A stretch of DNA of 5,156 nucleotides from Eubacterium sp. (GTDB taxonomy: Bacteria; Bacillota; Clostridia; Lachnospirales; Lachnospiraceae): positions 1 through 5,156 of the forward strand of contig DOVJ01000029.1 of NCBI GenBank assembly GCA_003520145.1, written 5' to 3'. The position numbers were made by a program, and so were the translations under genes. Of the stretch, positions 1 through 5,113 are shown piece after piece; positions within the stretch are counted from its first letter, which is position 1; each line of letters begins with the position of its first letter. Under the pieces are notes generated by a model that saw only the letters and a list, made by a program, of their open reading frames with translations, had not been told where the DNA came from and searched no databases.

Positions 1-1
1 T

Positions 2-436
2 ACAAGACAGAATCTTCCACAGCTTCAGGGCTCTTCAAAAGAAGCTGTACGTGGTGGATATATCGTATCCGAGTGTAAGAAGGGAACTCCTGATGCTATA
101 ATTATAGCGAGTGGATCTGAGGTTGCGCTTTCGATAGCTGCACAGGAAGAACTTCTAAAGGAAGGTATAGACGTAAGAGTTGTCAGTATGCCTTCAATGG
201 AGCTTTTCGATATGCAGGATGAGGCATATAAGGAGAAGGTACTTCCAAAGAATATAAGAGCGAGAGTTGCTGTAGAGGCGCTCTCAACATTTGGTTGGGA
301 TCGATATGTAGGTCTTGACGGAGAAATCATAGGTATGACAACATTTGGCGCAAGCGGACCTCAGAGTCAGCTCTTTGAGCACTTTGGATTCACTGTTAAG
401 AATGTATGCGACAGCGTGAAGAGGACTATAAGATAA
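2..436 (+). CDS. tkt: transketolase, C-terminal part (5' end outside window)
   Basis: Transketolase moves two-carbon ketol units between sugar phosphates in the non-oxidative pentose phosphate pathway, using thiamine diphosphate in the cytoplasm. Only the last 144 residues are present; the frame is open from base 2 and closes at TAA 434-436. A full enzyme is about 650-670 residues, so roughly the first three quarters, including the cofactor-binding domain, lie to the left. What is visible is the end of the pyrimidine-binding domain and the C-terminal domain. The fragment opens with TRQNLP, matching the family SRQNLP loop whose arginine contacts substrate phosphate. It continues with IIIASGSEVALS (residues 33-44), RVVSMPSMELFD (59-70), VLPKNIRARVAVEA (80-93), YVGLDGEIIGMTTFGASGP (102-120) and a closing FGFT (128-131). 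The order and spacing match E. coli TktA closely. The downstream phosphatase starts only 3 nt after the stop, so the two are probably co-transcribed. Identification is secure from motifs alone. Confidence 0.96.
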   Translation, partial: TRQNLPQLQGSSKEAVRGGYIVSECKKGTPDAIIIASGSEVALSIAAQEELLKEGIDVRVVSMPSMELFDMQDEAYKEKVLPKNIRARVAVEALSTFGWDRYVGLDGEIIGMTTFGASGPQSQLFEHFGFTVKNVCDSVKRTIR

Positions 437-439
437 TAT

Positions 440-1267
440 ATGCATAAGGTATTGGTGTTAGATATAGACGGGACTTTGACTAATTCGTCTAAGATGATCA
501 CTCCGAAGACAAGGGATGCTATCATGGCAGCTCAGTCGCGCGGAGTGAAGGTTGTACTTGCTTCCGGCAGGCCGACAAGAGGACTTAGGCGATATGAGAA
601 GGAACTGGACTTAGAAGAGAATGGCGGATTCCTGCTTTCTTTTAATGGTGCAAGGCTCACAAAAAGCTGTGGTGACGAGCTTATATATGAGAGGACTCTT
701 GAGAAAGAGGATGTAGCCAGGATATATGATGAAGTGATGGATATGAATGTCGGTATGATCAGTTATCATAAGGATTATATCTTCACAGATTCGCCAGTAG
801 ACGAATATATGAGGCTTGAAGCCAGAATTAACGGTATGGAGATCAGAAATGTTCCTGACTTCATGGAACATATCAAATTTCCGGTTAATAAGTGCCTTCT
901 TACAGCACCTGACGACGAGGCAAGGTACTGTATGGAATACTTGAGTGACAAGTATGTGAAAGCCTATGAAGAGGCTGGTAAGACACCACACTATAACATA
1001 TACAGATCCGAGCCATTCTTTGTGGAGGTTATGCCGCTGAATATAGATAAGGCAGCAACTCTGGAAGAACTGTGCAAGTACATGGGTATAGACAGGACAG
1101 ATCTTGTATGTTGCGGAGATGGATATAATGATGTGTCGATGATCCGTTATGCTGGTGTCGGCGTAGCTATGGCCAATGCAAGGGATGAAGTAAAGGCTGT
1201 AGCGGATTTTGTTACAGGTTCTAACGATGAGGACGGAATCGTAACTGTTATAGATAAATACTTCTGA
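440..1267 (+). CDS. Cof-type HAD-superfamily (IIB) sugar-phosphate phosphatase
   Basis: This 275-residue protein is a haloacid dehalogenase hydrolase of the Cof/IIB subfamily, cytoplasmic Mg2+-dependent phosphatases that usually act on sugar phosphates, or in some members on flavin or pyridoxal phosphates. All four HAD motifs are visible. Motif I is DIDGT, with nucleophile D8 and acid/base D10. Motif II is ASGRPTRG, with S42 and the typical GR pair. Motif III is K204 in NIDKAATL. Motif IV is GDGYND (226-231), followed by MIRYAGVGVAMANA. The C2-type cap lies between motifs II and III, about residues 85-195. Length is normal (260-290). It starts 3 nt after the transketolase stop. The nearest purine-rich site (GAAGAGG, 418-424) is 15 nt from the ATG, which is long, so translation may depend on coupling to the upstream gene. 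Motif I within ten residues of this ATG supports the start. A role beside pentose phosphate metabolism is suggested by context only; the substrate cannot be read from sequence. Confidence 0.93.
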   Translation: MHKVLVLDIDGTLTNSSKMITPKTRDAIMAAQSRGVKVVLASGRPTRGLRRYEKELDLEENGGFLLSFNGARLTKSCGDELIYERTLEKEDVARIYDEVMDMNVGMISYHKDYIFTDSPVDEYMRLEARINGMEIRNVPDFMEHIKFPVNKCLLTAPDDEARYCMEYLSDKYVKAYEEAGKTPHYNIYRSEPFFVEVMPLNIDKAATLEELCKYMGIDRTDLVCCGDGYNDVSMIRYAGVGVAMANARDEVKAVADFVTGSNDEDGIVTVIDKYF

Positions 1268-1280
1268 TCGGAATATCCGA
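1268..1280. repeat. short inverted repeat between phosphatase and zinc-ribbon genes
   Basis: TCGGA-ATA-TCCGA is a perfect 5-bp inverted repeat with a 3-nt centre, directly after the phosphatase stop codon. No T-tract follows, so it is not a convincing terminator. It could be a small mRNA hairpin or a chance palindrome. I see no clear promoter in the 53-nt gap, so read-through into the zinc-ribbon gene is plausible. Confidence 0.35.
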
Positions 1281-1306
1281 AGAACTATTTATAGATTAAT
1301 AATTAT

Positions 1307-1311
1307 GGAGG
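1307..1311 (+). promoter_or_regulatory. ribosome binding site of zinc-ribbon gene
   Basis: GGAGG lies 9 nt before the ATG at 1321. It fixes this start; the other nearby ATG (1313) is too close to the site and out of frame. Confidence 0.85.
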
Positions 1312-1320
1312 AATGAAAAG

Positions 1321-2652
1321 ATGAAGTTTTGTACCAAGTGTGGTGCACAGATTACAGAAGGCACCAAGTTCTGTATGAGTTGTGGCAATCCACTACCTGT
1401 GGATGCTGGTGGTGCAGCTGCAACTGCGGTTGCAAAAAAGCCGATCAATAAGAAACTATTGAAGAAGATCATCATCGGTGTGGTAGCAGTTCTGGTTGTT
1501 GTATTGGTTGTAGTTGGAGTTATATTCGGAATCAAGGCTCTTAAGAAGTATAAGATGGACCCAACCAAGTATATGAAGGTTGAGATCACTGGATTTGACG
1601 AGAAGGGCGTAGCTAAGGCGTCATTTGATCCTGAGTTCTATAGCAAGTTCGCAGGTCTCATCGATAAGGATCTTGCAGATGAGCTTGATGATGAGAAGAT
1701 GACTTATGATAAGGCTGCAAAGATATTCGAGGATTCTGATAATGATGAGTTAGCTGAACTCTTTGATTCTCTTGAGATCAAGCTTGATAAGGACAGCGAA
1801 CTCAAGAATGGCGATAAGGTAAAGGCTACTCTTGAATATGATGAAGATGCTGCTAAGGCATGTAAGATCGTGTTCACAAAGACAGAGATAGAAGTAGAAG
1901 TAAAGGATCTTGAGGCAATCAAGGAAATCGATCCTTTCAAGGGCGTAACGATCACATGGTCAGGTACTGCTCCTAATGTAAGAGTATCTTATAAAGCTGA
2001 CAGTGATTTTCCTGATGGCATCAAGTTCAGCTACATGTTTAAGGATGGAAAGACAAGCGGATTTAATGTAGGCGATGAGGTTGTCTTAGAGCTTAAGAAC
2101 TTCACAGATAAGCAGGAGAAGGAACTTCTTGAGAAGGGTTATGAAGTTACCAAGAAGAGCATGAAGGTTACAATCGATAAGGCAGATTCTTATATAACTA
2201 AGCTCTCTGATATCTCAGCTGATAACATTAAGGTAGTCGCTGATGCAGGTAAGGAAGTGATTACTAAGAAGTTTACTCCTAATGCTAAGATCGTTGCTGA
2301 TGCAGAAGGTCCTGTATATGTAGGAAGTGCTCTTATTAAGAGCCCAACAAGCACAACAACTACTAATCTTTACATAGTGTATTCTATGAAGTGTAAAGTA
2401 GATGCGGAAGGCTATGGCGAGTACACTATGTACTATGTGACAAGAGCATACAGCCTCATGAATAAGGCTGATGGTACCTTCGAGTATAAGCTTGCTAATA
2501 CTATTAACTATAACAAGTCTGAATATCTCGATGACAATCTTAAGGTATATTCAGTATATGGCTTCAAGAATATCGAAGATGTTAAGACGTATCTTGGAAG
2601 TATGGCAATTAAGAACAACTATGATATAGAATGGGGAGAGGGTCTTAATTAA
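1321..2652 (+). CDS. zinc-ribbon single-pass membrane protein with large extracytoplasmic region
   Basis: The function of this 443-residue protein is unknown. The N-terminus is a small zinc ribbon of the 'zinc-ribbon domain' kind: C4-x2-C7 and C18-x2-C21, each CxxC followed by G, as in FCTKCG and FCMSCG. A flexible Ala/Gly/Lys linker (about 27-48) follows, then one very hydrophobic Val/Ile-rich membrane helix (about 50-71) flanked by lysines. The remaining ~370 residues are rich in Lys, Asp and Glu and look extracytoplasmic. They hold a likely tandem pair of beta-rich modules (about 82-196 and 204-287). Each begins with a V-x-I-T strand and later has an N/V-GD-x-V strand and an EVEVKDLEA or KVTIDKAD-like strand. 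A third region (about 315-443) is rich in Tyr and Thr. The layout resembles the TcaA/YvbJ class of Gram-positive envelope proteins, but I cannot show homology of the outer part. The zinc ribbon would sit in the cytoplasm if orientation is N-in. A TTG-started ORF follows its stop immediately. Confidence 0.9.
   Translation: MKFCTKCGAQITEGTKFCMSCGNPLPVDAGGAAATAVAKKPINKKLLKKIIIGVVAVLVVVLVVVGVIFGIKALKKYKMDPTKYMKVEITGFDEKGVAKASFDPEFYSKFAGLIDKDLADELDDEKMTYDKAAKIFEDSDNDELAELFDSLEIKLDKDSELKNGDKVKATLEYDEDAAKACKIVFTKTEIEVEVKDLEAIKEIDPFKGVTITWSGTAPNVRVSYKADSDFPDGIKFSYMFKDGKTSGFNVGDEVVLELKNFTDKQEKELLEKGYEVTKKSMKVTIDKADSYITKLSDISADNIKVVADAGKEVITKKFTPNAKIVADAEGPVYVGSALIKSPTSTTTTNLYIVYSMKCKVDAEGYGEYTMYYVTRAYSLMNKADGTFEYKLANTINYNKSEYLDDNLKVYSVYGFKNIEDVKTYLGSMAIKNNYDIEWGEGLN
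2633..2642 (+). promoter_or_regulatory. purine-rich site before the small TTG ORF
   Basis: GGGGAGAGGG lies inside the last codons of the zinc-ribbon gene and ends 10 nt before the TTG at 2653. It is one of the better Shine-Dalgarno-like sites in the window, and it is the main reason to take the following small ORF seriously. Confidence 0.55.
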
Positions 2653-2754
2653 TTGGAACGTATCAAGAAAGCACAGCTTATAACCGGCATAATAGGTTAT
2701 GTAGCACTTTGTATACTGGTGGGAATAGTTGGATTCCTGCTGGGGAATATGTAG
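2653..2754 (+). CDS. small one-helix membrane protein (33 aa, TTG start)
   Basis: A 33-codon ORF begins with TTG directly after the TAA of the zinc-ribbon gene, in the same frame, and ends at TAG 2752-2754, at the foot of the terminator. The product has a short basic head (ERIKK, residues 2-6) and then a continuous hydrophobic stretch with glycines (about 8-31, LITGIIGYVALCILVGIVGFLLG), typical of a single-span membrane microprotein with the basic end in the cytoplasm. The purine-rich GGGGAGAGGG at 2633-2642 could serve as ribosome binding site. Placement between the zinc-ribbon gene and the shared terminator means it is certainly within the transcript. It may partner the zinc-ribbon protein in the membrane. 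Alternatively it could be expressed only as a read-through tail of that protein, or be a decayed C-terminal membrane segment cut off by the TAA. The function is not recognisable. Confidence 0.6.
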   Translation: MERIKKAQLITGIIGYVALCILVGIVGFLLGNM

Positions 2755-2808
2755 AAATATACAGCGGAATTGAGGAAATCCTGAGTTCCGCTGTATATTT
2801 TGTTTTTT
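2755..2808 (+). terminator. intrinsic terminator of the plus-strand genes
   Basis: A perfect 15-bp stem pairs 2755-2769 (ending in ACAGCGGAA) with 2786-2800 (TTCCGCTGT and onward). Inside it a further AGG/CCT stem closes an AAAT loop. The 3' arm runs into a T-rich tract ending in six Ts (2803-2808). It lies between convergent genes. On the minus strand the hairpin is followed only by TTTCTAC-like sequence, so termination of the sirtuin transcript there would be weaker. Confidence 0.93.
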
Positions 2809-2817
2809 ACAGCGTAT

Positions 2818-3534
2818 TTATACATAGTGTTCAAACACTTTCCCTAAAGAATCATGTATAAGCAGATTAGCCTTATAGTCCATAGGCGTAGTGCTCTTGT
2901 TGATGAGCACAAGCTTGTTTCCACGATAGTAATCGATTAGTCCGGCGGCAGGATATACGCCGAGGCTGGTGCCGCCGATTATCAGAACATCGGCTTCCTG
3001 TATGAGTCTTATCGCTTCTGAGATATCAGAACTGTTGAGGCCTTCTTCGTATAGCACTACGTCAGGCTTTATCATGCCACCGCACTTGCAACGCGGGATA
3101 TTGCCTCCGTCAAGGACTGCATCTACATCGTAGAATTCGTGGCAGTTCATACAATAGTTGCGAAGTACACTGCCGTGCAGTTCAACTACATGCTGGCTTC
3201 CAGCGAGCTGATGAAGACCGTCTATGTTCTGCGTGATCACGCCACGGCATTTCCCCATCTTCTCAAGATTAGCAAGAGCTATGTGGGTTGTAGAAGGCTT
3301 AGCGTCCTTATAGATCATCTTATCCCTGTAAAAACGGTAGAATTCCTTCGGATTATGCATGAAGAATGAGTGGCTTATGATAGTCTCTGGCGGATAGTCA
3401 TACTTTTGGTTATAGAGACCGTCCTCACTTCGAAAGTCCGGTATGCCACTTTCGGTTGAGACACCAGCACCTCCGAAGAACACGATGTTGTTGCTTCCGT
3501 CCACAATGTCATAGAATTCGCTGTAAGTATTCAT
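2818..3534 (-). CDS. NAD-dependent protein deacetylase, sirtuin (Sir2 family)
   Basis: Sirtuins remove acetyl or other acyl groups from protein lysines, consuming NAD+ and giving nicotinamide and O-acyl-ADP-ribose. The 238-residue protein has every family landmark in order: the NAD-binding GGAGVSTESGIPDFR (21-35), TQNIDGLHQLAGS (101-113) with N103 and D105, and the catalytic histidine H120 in ELHGS. Next come zinc ligands C128 and C131 (CMNC) with C149 and C151 (CKCGG), then IKPDVVLYEEGL (155-166) and GGTSLGVYPAAGL (187-199), and INKS (211-214) near the end for the adenine ribose. The IPDFR and HNPKEFYRFYR region resembles class U sirtuins such as Thermotoga Sir2, not the AxxYxxR signature of SIRT5/CobB desuccinylases, so plain deacetylation is more likely. 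Length is normal. The second zinc pair is CxC, one residue tighter than the common CxxC. It is the distal gene of the pepT operon, 13 nt after the pepT stop. Confidence 0.95.
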   Translation of the reverse strand: MNTYSEFYDIVDGSNNIVFFGGAGVSTESGIPDFRSEDGLYNQKYDYPPETIISHSFFMHNPKEFYRFYRDKMIYKDAKPSTTHIALANLEKMGKCRGVITQNIDGLHQLAGSQHVVELHGSVLRNYCMNCHEFYDVDAVLDGGNIPRCKCGGMIKPDVVLYEEGLNSSDISEAIRLIQEADVLIIGGTSLGVYPAAGLIDYYRGNKLVLINKSTTPMDYKANLLIHDSLGKVFEHYV

Positions 3535-3542
3535 AAGAATTT

Positions 3543-3547
3543 CTCCT
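3543..3547 (-). promoter_or_regulatory. ribosome binding site of sirtuin gene
   Basis: On the minus strand AGGAG sits 8 nt before the ATG at 3534 and directly follows the pepT stop codon (3548-3550). It supports both the chosen start and co-translation from one mRNA. Confidence 0.85.
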
Positions 3548-4759
3548 TTACATATCGGAATATAGTTTTATGATGTTGATAGCAGTGTTGAGAGCTGTGT
3601 CCATGCCTTCGGCTGTTATGTGCTCGTAAGGCCCGTGAAATGCATAGCCTCCGGTGCCAAGATTAGGGGTTGGTAAGCCTTTGAAGGATAGACTGGCGCC
3701 GTCAGTTCCGCCTCTGATAGGAGATTCGTCTGGCACTATACCAAGAAGTTGCATGGCTTTGCGGGCAAGCTTAACTGGTGTCATATCACTTTGTAGGACT
3801 GTCAGCATGTTCTTGTAGGAATCTTTGATAGTGACTGATACTCTGTTTTCCTTGTAGTTCTTATTGATGTCATGAGCTATTCTTTGCATAACTTCTTTTC
3901 TTTTTTCGAAGAGAGTACTGTCGTGGTCACGGATTATAAAGGAAAGAGTAGCGTGATTGACATCGCCCTCCATACTCGTCAGGTGGTAGAAGCCTTCCCT
4001 TCCTTCGGTGTTATCCGGGCGCTCGTTCGGGAGTGCACTTAGAAACTGTGTAGCGAGCAGTGAAGCATTTACCATGATATCCTTGGCGCTTCCTGGGTGA
4101 ACGTTAGTTCCGAAGAATTCGACCTTCGCAGAAGCGGCGTTGAAGTTCTCGTACTGAAGCTCGTTCTCGGCCCCGCCGTCGATAGTGTAGGCGAATGCGC
4201 AGTTAAAGCGCTCTACGTCGAAGTGATCACTTCCCCTGCCGATCTCTTCGTCTGGTGTAAATGCTATGGCTATCGCACTATGTGGCACATCGTGAGTCGT
4301 AAGATACTCTGCAAGCGTCATGATGATAGCGATGCCGGACTTGTCGTCAGCGCCAAGTAGTGTGTTGCCATCGGCGGTTATGAGAGTGCGTCCCTTAAGA
4401 GTCTTAAGGTGCGGAAAGTTCTTGTTAGTTATATAGATTCCGTTATCTAAGCTTATATCGTCTCCGTCATAATTCTTAGTTACGATAGGGGATACATCCT
4501 TGCCGCTGTATTCAGGAGATGTATCTAAGTGGGCGATAAAGCCTATGGCTGGCTTATCTTCTAATCCTGTGGTCGCCGGAATGCGGGCATACAGGTAACA
4601 CATATCATCAAGGTATGAGTCTATTCCCATTTCCTTTAATTCATCTTGAAGCATGTGGGCGAGATCAAACTGTCTTGCTGTGGAAGGAGTTGAGCCGCTG
4701 TCTTCGTCACTAGTAGTATGAACCCTAACATACTTTAAAAGTCTGTCACAAGTAGTCAT
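3548..4759 (-). CDS. pepT: peptidase T (aminotripeptidase, M20B zinc metallopeptidase)
   Basis: Peptidase T removes the N-terminal residue from tripeptides in the cytoplasm, the last steps of peptide use. The 403-residue protein matches the usual ~410. It carries the two-zinc site of the M20 family: H77 and D79 in AHLDTSPEYSG, bridging D138 in LLGADDKSG, general base E171 and ligand E172 in TPDEEIGRGSDHFD, D194 in YTIDGGAENELQYENFNAA, and H375 in GGYAFHGPYEH. The dimerisation (lid) domain lies between about 207 and 320. RGGTDGASLSFKGLPTPNLGTGG (349-371) is the family's substrate-binding segment. These positions track the Salmonella PepT ligands (H78, D80, D140, E173, E174, D196, H379) closely. 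The start is set by AGGAGG five nt upstream. It is the first gene of an operon with the sirtuin, read from one near promoter and possibly a second upstream promoter overlapping an ARG box. No oddities are seen in the coding region. Confidence 0.97.
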   Translation of the reverse strand: MTTCDRLLKYVRVHTTSDEDSGSTPSTARQFDLAHMLQDELKEMGIDSYLDDMCYLYARIPATTGLEDKPAIGFIAHLDTSPEYSGKDVSPIVTKNYDGDDISLDNGIYITNKNFPHLKTLKGRTLITADGNTLLGADDKSGIAIIMTLAEYLTTHDVPHSAIAIAFTPDEEIGRGSDHFDVERFNCAFAYTIDGGAENELQYENFNAASAKVEFFGTNVHPGSAKDIMVNASLLATQFLSALPNERPDNTEGREGFYHLTSMEGDVNHATLSFIIRDHDSTLFEKRKEVMQRIAHDINKNYKENRVSVTIKDSYKNMLTVLQSDMTPVKLARKAMQLLGIVPDESPIRGGTDGASLSFKGLPTPNLGTGGYAFHGPYEHITAEGMDTALNTAINIIKLYSDM

Positions 4760-4764
4760 AAAAA

Positions 4765-4770
4765 CCTCCT
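4765..4770 (-). promoter_or_regulatory. ribosome binding site of pepT
   Basis: A full AGGAGG on the minus strand lies 5 nt before the pepT ATG (4757-4759 on the plus coordinates). Confidence 0.9.
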
Positions 4771-4780
4771 CTTAATTAGA

Positions 4781-4809
4781 ATGTTAAGGTAAAATCGTGG
4801 TGGTGTCAA
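4781..4809 (-). promoter_or_regulatory. proximal sigma-A type promoter of pepT
   Basis: On the minus strand a perfect -35 box TTGACA (4804-4809) is followed after 17 bp by TAACAT (4781-4786), four of six matches to TATAAT. Transcription would start near 4774, leaving a leader of about 15 nt that is just long enough for the AGGAGG site. Confidence 0.7.
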
Positions 4810-4864
4810 GGGGAGAAATATACTTCGAGGGTTTAATGTTGGAAGAGAGATATGATACATTCTG

Positions 4865-4892
4865 ATTATACTGAATAATAATTCAGTGAAAA
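4865..4892 (-). promoter_or_regulatory. candidate distal promoter of pepT with ARG box in its spacer
   Basis: On the minus strand TATAAT (4865-4870), a perfect -10 box, lies 16 bp after TTTTCA (4887-4892), four of six matches to TTGACA. The 16-bp spacer is exactly the palindrome CTGAAT-N4-ATTCAG. Start would be near 4858, giving a pepT leader of about 100 nt that runs through the proximal promoter. The box matches are seen in the sequence; use as a promoter is inferred. Confidence 0.5.
4870..4887. promoter_or_regulatory. ARG box-like operator (ArgR/AhrC)
   Basis: ACTGAATAATAATTCAGT is an 18-bp operator-like palindrome with 7-bp perfect arms around AATA. It fits the classical arginine-repressor consensus wnTGAATwwwwATTCAnw at every defined position. 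ArgR (AhrC in Bacillus) is a hexameric repressor that binds such sites when arginine is abundant. A second, poorer copy overlaps it on the right (AG-TGAAA-ATAA-ATTCT-GT, 4885-4902; two mismatches). The first box covers the spacer of the candidate distal pepT promoter, where binding would block RNA polymerase. It could instead serve a gene to the right of the window. Confidence 0.68.
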
Positions 4893-4981
4893 TAAATTCT
4901 GTAAGGTTTGGTGATATTATGCTTATTGATAAGGCAAAATGTTGCGAGATTGTTAAGTTATGTTAAATATCACGGGATTTC

Positions 4982-5009
4982 TTGCATAATGGTGTCGGAA
5001 TGATATATA
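4982..5009 (+). promoter_or_regulatory. candidate extended -10 promoter facing right
   Basis: TTGCAT (4982-4987) is followed after 16 bp by TATATA (5004-5009), which is preceded by TGA (5001-5003), the TGn extended -10 element. Transcription would start near 5016. It is the best plus-strand promoter I see ahead of the two plus-strand hairpins that follow. Confidence 0.42.
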
Positions 5010-5010
5010 C

Positions 5011-5028
5011 TTACACCGTGGGGTGTGA
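5011..5028. repeat. imperfect inverted repeat at the predicted plus-strand start site
   Basis: TTACACC-GTGG-GGTGTGA pairs over 7 bp with one T-G wobble. Flanking ATATATA (5003-5009) and TATATAT (5031-5037) could extend it after a small bulge. Because it spans the predicted start near 5016 it may be an operator; if transcription begins further left it would be an RNA hairpin. I do not recognise it as the site of a known regulator. Confidence 0.4.
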
Positions 5029-5047
5029 CATATATATAAAGAATATT

Positions 5048-5093
5048 ATGATAACCTTCGTTGGCGATTGGTGCAGCGGGGGTTATTATTTTT
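5048..5093 (+). terminator. hairpin with T-tract, plus-strand specific
   Basis: Sixteen continuous pairs join 5048-5063 to 5074-5089 around a 10-nt loop. The inner arms are ATAACCTTCGTTG and CAGCGGGGGTTAT. Four pairs are G-U wobbles that would become A-C mismatches in the opposite strand, so the structure belongs to plus-strand RNA. Five Ts (5089-5093) follow. It could be an intrinsic terminator or an RNA regulatory stem. The 3' arm GGTTA (5081-5085) can also pair with TAACC (5093-5097), giving a competing fold. Confidence 0.55.
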
Positions 5094-5113
5094 AACCTTA
5101 ATCCGGCGCGCAA

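Noticed and set aside
3139..3369. Plus-strand open frame of 76 codons inside the sirtuin gene
   Set aside because: It is an antisense shadow of a gene with complete family motifs, with no ribosome binding site.
4836..4878. Two very short plus-strand ATG frames (9 and 8 codons) at 4836 and 4852
   Set aside because: They are too short and lie antisense to the pepT upstream region, where minus-strand promoter elements explain the sequence better.
4865..4902. CodY-type box (AATTTTCNGAAAATT) near TTTTCACTGAAT on the minus strand
   Set aside because: The spacing between the TTTTC and GAA parts is wrong by two bases, and the ARG box explains the palindrome fully.
4921..4935. CTTAT-TG-ATAAG inverted repeat
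   Set aside because: The loop of 2 nt is too small for an RNA hairpin, the arms are only 5 AT-rich bp, and it has no clear relation to a promoter.
4911..5003. GTG-started plus-strand frame of about 30 codons (4911 onward) and a 15-codon ATG frame at 4919
   Set aside because: Only a weak AAGG precedes the GTG, the peptides have no recognisable features, and such short frames are expected by chance in AT-rich intergenic DNA.
5060..5095. Possible fluoride (crcB) riboswitch because of GGCGATTGG
   Set aside because: The fluoride motif needs GGNGATGG with a paired partner and a later CTGATG segment; here the core has an extra T and the partner is not found.
5040..5100. Resemblance of GGTGCAGCGGGGGTTA to the 3' end of the cyclic-di-GMP (GEMM-I) riboswitch
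   Set aside because: The conserved upstream GEMM elements (the CAAAGGCAAACC-like segment and GACGCAAAGCC) are absent, so the similarity is superficial.
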